From contig CAYTVL010000020.1 in the NCBI GenBank assembly GCA_964441775.1, positions 1-64,000 of the forward strand: DNA of 64,000 nucleotides. Direction: 5' to 3'. This DNA comes from SYOC01 sp964441775 (lineage in GTDB: Bacteria > Desulfobacterota > Binatia > Bin18). Shown piece after piece: positions 58,045 through 64,000 of the stretch. Under the pieces are notes generated by a model. That model did not search any database. It was given only the letters and a program-made list of their open reading frames with translations, and had not been told where the DNA came from. The position numbers were made by a program, and so were the translations under genes. The stretch's first letter is position 1; every line of letters begins with the position of its first letter.

Positions 58045-61000
58045 TTCCATCTCTCAATTTTCTTGCCTGCGCCAGCAGGAGTTCGCCTTTGAGACGATAG
58101 AGTTCGGCCTCATGCCATCGTTCGTCGGTCTTCTCAATTGTTGCTAGAGCGTCAGTCAGCAAAGACAAACCATTGTCGACTTCGCCAGTTCGCCCAAGTC
58201 TTTCCGCGAGCAACATCTGATAATAGGTTCGTAAAATCTCTCCTCCTGTAGCTTGGTAAGATACTATACCTTCGCGGATACGTTCGATCCCGATACTTTC
58301 TTCCCCCTGTTCACAGAGTCCCCAGCCTTGTACGCACACATTCATAGCCAACCACTGTGGGAACCCATGTTCCTGAGAAAGACCAATAAGAGTCTCAGCA
58401 TAGTTCAGGACCTCCTGCGGTTCTCGGCGAACCTGAGCAAGTTGCACATTCCAGTACAACACTGCGGCAAGCGTATAAGGATGAGCGAGTTCGTGAGCTA
58501 TTCTTAACGTGTCAACCATGTTTTCTTTGGCGCGATCAGGAAATCCAAGCAGCCTGAGGTTGAACGCCACCAGGACACGAGCAAAGAGCTCGATTGCTTG
58601 TCCATAGAGTCCGATATGCGTGTGCAGTTGTCTTGGATCACAAAACGTAATGCCTTGTTCGTAGTGCGCTCGGGCCAAAGGCATATCACCCGCCCACAAT
58701 AATGCTTGTCCCATCCCGATATGGGAAGATGCAAGCAAGGCTGGATCGCCGACTTCTGTGGCGATGGCTAGGCACTGTTCGGCAAACTGACGTGTCGCTT
58801 GCATTTCTGCTCGCGCTAAATACACACCACGCAATCCCCAAAGGGCGCGGAAGAACTGCACTGTTTCTCCGAGTTGTTGGCAAAGGTCACGAATACGTAG
58901 GTAGAGCTTTTCTACCTCCATTGCAGCAGTGCCTTTGACAGCTCTAAGGACTTGGCTTACGGAGACTTGTAAGGCAAGTTCCTGGCGATCACGCTCAGTC
59001 GTCTCCGGCAAGGTCTTGAGTAACTCCAAGGCGGCAGTGAGATGGGTGATGGCTTCTTCATTGGCCGACCGCTGTACGGCCTGCTGCCCCGCTTTGTGGA
59101 GATAGGCAATCGCCTTCTCCGTGTTACTGCTGTGACGGTAGTGATGCGCCAGCTCGCTGTAGTGCTCCTCTAGGTTGTCCTTGTAGAGCTGTTCCAGCGC
59201 CTGCCCCGTTTGCTCGTGCAGGACTTTGCGCCGCTCGATCAGCACCGATCCGTACGCGACTTCTTGGGTCAGCGCATGCTTGAAAATATAGTCAGGCTCG
59301 GGCAAAGCAGGCTGTTCGTAAAGAAACTCTTTGTGTTGGAGCGCGCCCAGCAGCCGGTAGAGGTCGGCTTCGGGCTGAGCCACCACCTGCTTGGCCAGAC
59401 TCAAGGGAAATTCTCTGCCAATGACTGCCAGTTGTTGCAAAAGAGCTTTCTCATCCAGCGCCAACCGATCAATGCGCGCCGCCAGCACGGCTTGCACCGT
59501 GGGCGGAATATGTAGGGATTGCGGGCCGACACGGCGGTCGGCCCCTACCCACGGGCGGTCCTCCTTTGGCACGCTCAGGACCAGGCGCTGGACCGCCCCG
59601 CCCTCGGTCCGCACGAGCACGCCTTGCTCGAATAAGTCCTGCACGATCTCTTCCATGAAAAACGGCGTGCCTTGGGTCTTGTCTAAGATGATGTGCTTCA
59701 ACTGTTGAAGAGCCACCTCAGTCGGGCGGCCACGGCGGGCCGCCCCTACCTCGGTCCCCAACAACGCATCAAGGAATTCTTCCGCCTCTGCTTGTCCCAA
59801 TGGCGCCAAGCGCAACTGCGTGTAGTACGTCTTGCTCCCCCACCCATGGCGGTACTCGGGCCGGTAGTTCGTGAGCAACAGAATCTTAGCGCTGGCCACG
59901 CTCTCACTCAGCGTGTCTAAGAAGCCCTGCGTCTCATTGTCGATCCAGTGCAGGTCCTCAAAGATCAGGATCACCGCCTGGTTGAGACTCTCACGCAAGA
60001 ATAACTTCTTGAGTGCGTCAAACGTGCGTCTGCGGCGAATCTGCGGGTCCATCTGCTGCAAGGGGGACGGCTGCTCCTCAAAGCCCAACAAGGCAAACAG
60101 ATACGGCAGTGTGTCTTCCAACGTGCGGTCGAGGCCCAGAACCTTCCCGATCACCCGCTCCCGTCGCGTCCGTTCATCATCTTGGGGTTGAATCTGGAAG
60201 TAACTCTTGAGCAGCTCAATCACTGGCAGATACGCCGTCGCTTTGCCATACGAGACCGCGTCCGCTTCCAGCACCAGACAGCCACTGAGCGAGAGCAGTT
60301 TGAACTCGTGGAACAGGCGTGATTTCCCCAGTCCCGGCTCTCCCATCGTCCCGACAATCTGCCCGTGGCCCGCTTTCGTTTGGTCCAGCGCCTGGTGAAG
60401 CTGCTCCAGTTCACTCTGCCGCCCGATAAACCACGTCAGCCCCCGGCGCGCCGCCACTTGCAGCCGCGTGCGTAACGGGCTTGTCCCCAGCACTTCGTAA
60501 ATGTTGAGCGATTCCGTCACTCCTTTAATCTGTGTGGGCCCCAGCTCTTTGAAGGCAAAGTAACCGTCAGTCAGCCTGTGCGTGTAGGCCGAGACGACAA
60601 TGGAACCGGGAGGAGCGAGCTGTTCCATGCGCGCCGCCAGATTGGTCGAATGCCCCACCGGCACGTAGTCCGCATGCAAGTCATCTTTGCGGATCGAGCG
60701 CAGCACCACTTCGCCCGTGTTGAGCCCCACGCGCAGGAGCAAGGGCGGAGAGCCCTTTTGCCGTAACGCATCGGCATACCGACGCATCTCTTCTTGCATG
60801 CGTAAGGCTGCATACAGCGCTCGTTGGGGATGATCCTCGTGCGCAATCGGCGCTCCGAACAAGGCAAAGACGCCATCGCCCAGCGGCTGGGCCACATACC
60901 CCTCATACTGATGCACGGCGTCCATCATCAACTGCAACGCCGGATCAATCAGCGCCTGCGCCTCTTCGGGGTCCAGTCCTTCGATCAGCGCAGTCGAGCC

Positions 61001-61306
61001 TTTGAGATCGGCAAACAAGGCAGTGATAGTTTTGCGCTCCCCTTCCACAAACGTCGCAGCCCGAATCCGCTCCGCCAAATGCACCGGCGTGTAAGAAATT
61101 GGGGGTTGGGGATGGGTTGCTCTGTTTGCCTTTTGCCCTTTGCCTTTTGCTTTGCTGATGAGGGCCGCGCCGCATTCATGACAAAACTTACTCCCCGGTG
61201 GATTGACAGTCATACACGTCGCACAAGCAAGTTCCAACTTTGCGCCACATTCGTTACAGAACTTGGCGACCTCTTTGTTCTCGTGTCCACAGTGAGTACA
61301 ACGCAT
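58034..61306 (-). CDS. Class III adenylate/guanylate cyclase fused to AAA ATPase with TPR tail
   Basis: A 1090-residue signalling protein. Two zinc ribbons (C3xxC6...C17xxC20, C28xxC31...C42xxC45) are followed by a linker. A class III cyclase domain spans about 90-270, with metal Asp in FADLKGST and LGDGVFALFG. An AAA domain has Walker A EPGLGKS near 325; an ARM/TPR helical region runs to the end. Relatives are common in large-genome environmental bacteria. The gene carries a 63-bp heptamer repeat in the linker, two in-frame palindromes (residues 519-528 and 586-595), and ends in the octamer array, apparently missing about 80-90 C-terminal residues. Ribosome site: AAGGACTG. Confidence 0.92.
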   Translation of the reverse strand: MRCTHCGHENKEVAKFCNECGAKLELACATCMTVNPPGSKFCHECGAALISKAKGKGQKANRATHPQPPISYTPVHLAERIRAATFVEGERKTITALFADLKGSTALIEGLDPEEAQALIDPALQLMMDAVHQYEGYVAQPLGDGVFALFGAPIAHEDHPQRALYAALRMQEEMRRYADALRQKGSPPLLLRVGLNTGEVVLRSIRKDDLHADYVPVGHSTNLAARMEQLAPPGSIVVSAYTHRLTDGYFAFKELGPTQIKGVTESLNIYEVLGTSPLRTRLQVAARRGLTWFIGRQSELEQLHQALDQTKAGHGQIVGTMGEPGLGKSRLFHEFKLLSLSGCLVLEADAVSYGKATAYLPVIELLKSYFQIQPQDDERTRRERVIGKVLGLDRTLEDTLPYLFALLGFEEQPSPLQQMDPQIRRRRTFDALKKLFLRESLNQAVILIFEDLHWIDNETQGFLDTLSESVASAKILLLTNYRPEYRHGWGSKTYYTQLRLAPLGQAEAEEFLDALLGTEVGAARRGRPTEVALQQLKHIILDKTQGTPFFMEEIVQDLFEQGVLVRTEGGAVQRLVLSVPKEDRPWVGADRRVGPQSLHIPPTVQAVLAARIDRLALDEKALLQQLAVIGREFPLSLAKQVVAQPEADLYRLLGALQHKEFLYEQPALPEPDYIFKHALTQEVAYGSVLIERRKVLHEQTGQALEQLYKDNLEEHYSELAHHYRHSSNTEKAIAYLHKAGQQAVQRSANEEAITHLTAALELLKTLPETTERDRQELALQVSVSQVLRAVKGTAAMEVEKLYLRIRDLCQQLGETVQFFRALWGLRGVYLARAEMQATRQFAEQCLAIATEVGDPALLASSHIGMGQALLWAGDMPLARAHYEQGITFCDPRQLHTHIGLYGQAIELFARVLVAFNLRLLGFPDRAKENMVDTLRIAHELAHPYTLAAVLYWNVQLAQVRREPQEVLNYAETLIGLSQEHGFPQWLAMNVCVQGWGLCEQGEESIGIERIREGIVSYQATGGEILRTYYQMLLAERLGRTGEVDNGLSLLTDALATIEKTDERWHEAELYRLKGELLLAQARKLRDGIIG
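59522..59549. repeat. In-frame palindromic insertion 1
   Basis: GGGCCGAC/GTCGGCCC stem (59523-59530 and 59537-59544) with loop ACGGCG and flanking CTACC. Encodes VGADRRVGPQ in the minus-strand cyclase frame, in a stretch where family members normally run straight into the PPTVQAVLAARIDRL motif. It shares loop and flank with insertion 2, with compensatory stem changes. Confidence 0.85.
59723..59750. repeat. In-frame palindromic insertion 2
   Basis: GGGCGGCC/GGCCGCCC stem (59724-59731 and 59738-59745), same loop ACGGCG and same flank CTACC as the copy 201 bp away, in the same frame. Encodes VGAARRGRPT between LLGT and ALQQLKH, where relatives have no such segment. It is a second copy of the same element. 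Confidence 0.85.
61095..61157. repeat. Heptamer tandem repeat in the cyclase linker
   Basis: Nine degenerate 7-bp units, GAAATTG, GGGGTTG, GGGATGG, GTTGCTC, TGTTTGC, CTTTTGC, CCTTTGC, CTTTTGC and TTTGCTG, are read in plus orientation. Total 63 bp, so the frame is kept. They encode the Lys/Gln/Pro-rich linker between the zinc ribbons and the cyclase domain (about residues 50-71). They resemble short tandem repeats known in cyanobacteria. Confidence 0.75.
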
Positions 61307-61539
61307 GATCAGTCCTTAACCGGCCAATAAGAACCGTCGGGTATTCTCTATTTTTGACATTGTATGCTCGGCCCCTTGCACGTAATGTACACTCACGAAC
61401 TTCTCACGACTAGCATCCTGAGGCCTGCTCGTTCGTAAGTCTTTGATTTGCAAAGCACCGACAAAAAATCCTGTCGCTGGCATGTCGCTTGCGCCTAGGA
61501 CGGTGTCATATACTGATAAAAGGAAGAGGAACGAACCGT

Positions 61540-64000
61540 ATGGCAACTGCTCAATCGGCAAGGATGGAGGTCGTGAACGCTAGTGAACAGCAAAGAGAAA
61601 CGCGCCCGTTGGCCACCACCATGTCCGGGCTACTCACCGCCCAGTTTCTGGGCTCTTTCAATGACAACTTCTTCAAAATCGTCGTGTCGCTATTTGCCGT
61701 GAGCGCTACGGGGGATACCGGCGGCGGGGCGTTGTCGCTGATCGGCGCCATTTTCATCCTGCCGTTCTTGTTGTTTTCCGGATATGCCGGCCATGTGTCT
61801 GATGTCTATAGCAAGCGCACCGTGTTGATCGCCACAAAACTCCTTGAAATTGTCACGATGGGCGTTGGGCTCGTTGCGTTTCTTTCCGGGCAGTTTGCTT
61901 TTTTGCTTGTAGTGCTGTTTCTCTTGGCGCTGCAAGCCACGTTCTTTAGTCCGGCCAAATACAGCATCTTGCCTGAATTGGTTGACGCCAAGCAGTTGTC
62001 TCGCGCCAACGGCTTGTTGGAGATGTGCAATTTCCTGGCGATCATTCTTGGCACCGCGCTCGGCAGCATCTTGTTTGCCGCATGGAAAGGGCGACTGAGT
62101 CTGGTGGGGTTGGTGACGATCGCACTCGCCATCGCTGGAGCCGCCGCGAGCTTGTCTATTCCCGCCGTGCCGCCGTCCGGGGCTCGCAAGACGCTGCAGC
62201 TCAATCCCTACAGCGAGATTACCAGTGGACTGCAACGGTTGCGCACTGACCATACGTTATGGATGACCGTGCTAGGCATCTCCTATTTCTGGTTTCTCGG
62301 CGCACTTTTTCAGATGGACATTATTCTTTTCGGAAAAGAGGTGATGCAACTCGACGATCTGCATATCGGCTTGCTGAATACGTTTCTCGCCATCGGCATT
62401 GGCTTGGGCAGCGTTGCCGCAGGACGCCTCTCTGGTGAAAAAGTAGAATTAGGCTTGACGCCCTTGGGCTCGCTCGGCATGGGTCTCTTTTCGCTTCTCT
62501 TGGCGCACGCGTCTTCCTCGTACCTCGCCGTGACTGTCGCGCTGTTCTTGTTGGGGTTTTCCGGCGGGCTGTTCATTATTCCTTTGAACGCTTTGCTACA
62601 GCAGAAAAGCGGCCAGAAGGAAAAAGGGCGGCTCCTGGCCACCAACAATTTTCTCAATACCGTAGGGATTCTCCTGGCGTCGGGCGTGCTGTGGCTCTTC
62701 CGCGATCAGTTGTTGATCTCAGCGGACCGGATCGTGCTCATCTTCGGGCTACTCACCCTAGCGACGACGGTCTACATTTTACGCACGCTTCCGGAATTCC
62801 TCACGCGCTTCTGTCTGTGGCTCTTCACCCACACGATCTACAACATCCGCATCATTGGCCATGCGAGCGTGCCAGTGCGGGGACCAGCGCTGCTGGTGTG
62901 CAATCACATGTCGTTTGTTGATGGGTTGCTGGTCTCGGCGTGCATCCAACGCTTCATCCGCTTCCTAGTCTACAAACCCATCTACGAACACAAGGCGCTC
63001 CATTGGTTCATGCGTTTAATGAAAGCTATCCCCGTGGCTGGGGGGAACCCCAAGGCAGTCCTTGAGTCCATCGAACGGGCCCGTGAAGAGTTAAAACAGG
63101 GGCATATCGTCTGTATTTTCGCCGAAGGCGCCATCACCCGCACCGGCAACTTGCTGCCGTTCAAGCGCGGTTTTGAGCGGATCGTGAAAGACTTGGACGT
63201 ACCGATCATTCCCGTCCATCTCGACCGCATGTGGGGCAGCATCTTTAGTTTCAACGATGGCAAATTTTTCTGGAAATGGCCTCGGCGCATTCCGTACCCG
63301 GTCACGATTTCCTTCTCGCAGCCGTTGCCTGCGACCACGAAAGCGGAAGCCGTGCGCCAAGTCATAGCAGAATTGGGCAGCGAGGCCGTGACCCACCGGC
63401 GCACCGCCTCCGATCTGCTCCAGGTGCGCTTGATCCGCATGACGAAGAAGCACTGGTTTCGGCGCTGCATGGCGGACTCCACCGGGCAGGCCCTGTCGCA
63501 CGGGAAGGTTTTGATCGGCAGCCTGCTGCTCGCGCGTTGGTTGCGCCGGCAACGGCGCGACGAGCAGAATATCGGCCTCATGCTTCCGGCTTCCGCTGCT
63601 GGCGCTCTCGCCAACCTGGCTGTGACGCTGGCTAGTAAGGTTCCGGTGAATCTGAACTTTACCGCTGGGCGCGAAGCCCTTACTGCGGCGCTCGTGCAAT
63701 GTGGAATTCGCACGATCCTCACCTCGCGCACGTTTTTGAAAAAAGCGCAACTCGAAGAGCGTACCGGCATGGTGTACATTGAAGATCTCCTCGCGAGTTT
63801 TTCTTCTTTCCAAAAAATATGGACAAGCCTCGTTGCTTTTCTGACCCCAGCGTTCCTGCTGCAAGTGTTACATCGTCAAAAAGATCAAACGCCGGATTCC
63901 CTGGCAACCGTCATTTTCTCCAGCGGCAGCACCGGGGCGCCAAAAGGCGTGATGCTGTCGCATCACAATGTGCTTTCCAATGTGGAAGCGATTCAGCAAG
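61540..64000 (+). CDS. LplT-Aas-type fused phospholipid acyltransferase/acyl-ACP synthetase (partial)
   Basis: An open frame from ATG 61540 (AGGAAGAGGA leader) to the window edge, with no stop reached (820 codons). It starts with an MFS lysophospholipid-transporter domain of 12 helices (about 1-410; FLGSFNDNFFKIVVSLF). A PlsC-type acyltransferase follows (CNHMSFVDG; FAEGAITRTG). An AMP-binding acyl-ACP synthetase domain begins near 640, with IFSSGSTGAPKGVMLSHH just before the edge. Together these re-acylate lysophosphatidylethanolamine with acyl-ACP, as LplT and Aas do separately in E. coli. The C-terminus lies outside the window. Confidence 0.93.
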   Translation, partial: MATAQSARMEVVNASEQQRETRPLATTMSGLLTAQFLGSFNDNFFKIVVSLFAVSATGDTGGGALSLIGAIFILPFLLFSGYAGHVSDVYSKRTVLIATKLLEIVTMGVGLVAFLSGQFAFLLVVLFLLALQATFFSPAKYSILPELVDAKQLSRANGLLEMCNFLAIILGTALGSILFAAWKGRLSLVGLVTIALAIAGAAASLSIPAVPPSGARKTLQLNPYSEITSGLQRLRTDHTLWMTVLGISYFWFLGALFQMDIILFGKEVMQLDDLHIGLLNTFLAIGIGLGSVAAGRLSGEKVELGLTPLGSLGMGLFSLLLAHASSSYLAVTVALFLLGFSGGLFIIPLNALLQQKSGQKEKGRLLATNNFLNTVGILLASGVLWLFRDQLLISADRIVLIFGLLTLATTVYILRTLPEFLTRFCLWLFTHTIYNIRIIGHASVPVRGPALLVCNHMSFVDGLLVSACIQRFIRFLVYKPIYEHKALHWFMRLMKAIPVAGGNPKAVLESIERAREELKQGHIVCIFAEGAITRTGNLLPFKRGFERIVKDLDVPIIPVHLDRMWGSIFSFNDGKFFWKWPRRIPYPVTISFSQPLPATTKAEAVRQVIAELGSEAVTHRRTASDLLQVRLIRMTKKHWFRRCMADSTGQALSHGKVLIGSLLLARWLRRQRRDEQNIGLMLPASAAGALANLAVTLASKVPVNLNFTAGREALTAALVQCGIRTILTSRTFLKKAQLEERTGMVYIEDLLASFSSFQKIWTSLVAFLTPAFLLQVLHRQKDQTPDSLATVIFSSGSTGAPKGVMLSHHNVLSNVEAIQQ

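Overview
The window is gene-dense, moderately GC-rich Gram-negative chromosome. No rRNA, tRNA, CRISPR array, phage module or intact insertion sequence was seen. The gene mix suggests an uncultured soil or water bacterium related to the old Deltaproteobacteria (Binatota or Tectomicrobia-like). It includes two TonB-dependent receptors, a SCO1/CopC/CopD copper group, type IV pilus minor pilins behind a GEMM riboswitch, a class III cyclase fused to an AAA ATPase, and many degradative enzymes. The lineage is inferred from family content only.

Layout. 0-8 kb: an orphan AbiEii-like nucleotidyltransferase, a YbbA/YbbP-like ABC exporter with a divergent TesA-like esterase, an F420/FMN oxidoreductase, an amidohydrolase and thiol peroxidase. 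8-17.7 kb: a metal (probably copper) island with SCO1, two TonB receptors, CopC, CopD, an outer-membrane barrel and two Cys/His-rich secreted proteins. 17.7-23 kb: an SDR, then a cyclic-dinucleotide riboswitch and four minor-pilin genes (FimT, PilV, PilW, giant PilX). 23-30 kb: a DsbA-like protein, a HEAT-like anchored protein and a 1414-residue Cys-rich repeat protein. 30-39 kb: a methyltransferase-like membrane protein, a class II cyclic-nucleotide phosphodiesterase operon, a GxxExxY protein, glycerol kinase, DoxX, a metallophosphoesterase and DUF4337. 38.6-45.6 kb: two closely related TauD-type dioxygenases, a D-aminoacylase-like amidohydrolase, nitroreductase, an FKBP, a polysaccharide deacetylase, and a TetR regulator with readable operators. 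45.7-50.9 kb: an operon of parvulin, DUF3604 protein, truncated parvulin relative and HupE/UreJ-like membrane protein. 51-54 kb: an HpaB-like monooxygenase divergent from a 6-oxocamphor-hydrolase-like enzyme and a SnoaL-like protein. 54-64 kb: HNH nuclease, DUF547, an SDR lacking the usual catalytic Tyr, a sigma-54 activator, the cyclase/AAA protein, and the start of an LplT-Aas-type phospholipid acyltransferase fusion running off the window.

The most notable signals not explained by ordinary genes are short repeats. There is a row of five tight tetraloop hairpins between two convergent genes (39473-39598). A repeat family lies at 43.9 and 54.1 kb. Two palindromes with the same loop are inserted in frame in the cyclase/AAA gene, which also carries a heptamer-repeat linker and ends inside an inverted octamer array. 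Two regulatory circuits can be read directly: the riboswitch with a Shine-Dalgarno-sequestering stem ahead of the minor pilins, and the TetR operators inside two sigma-70 promoters.
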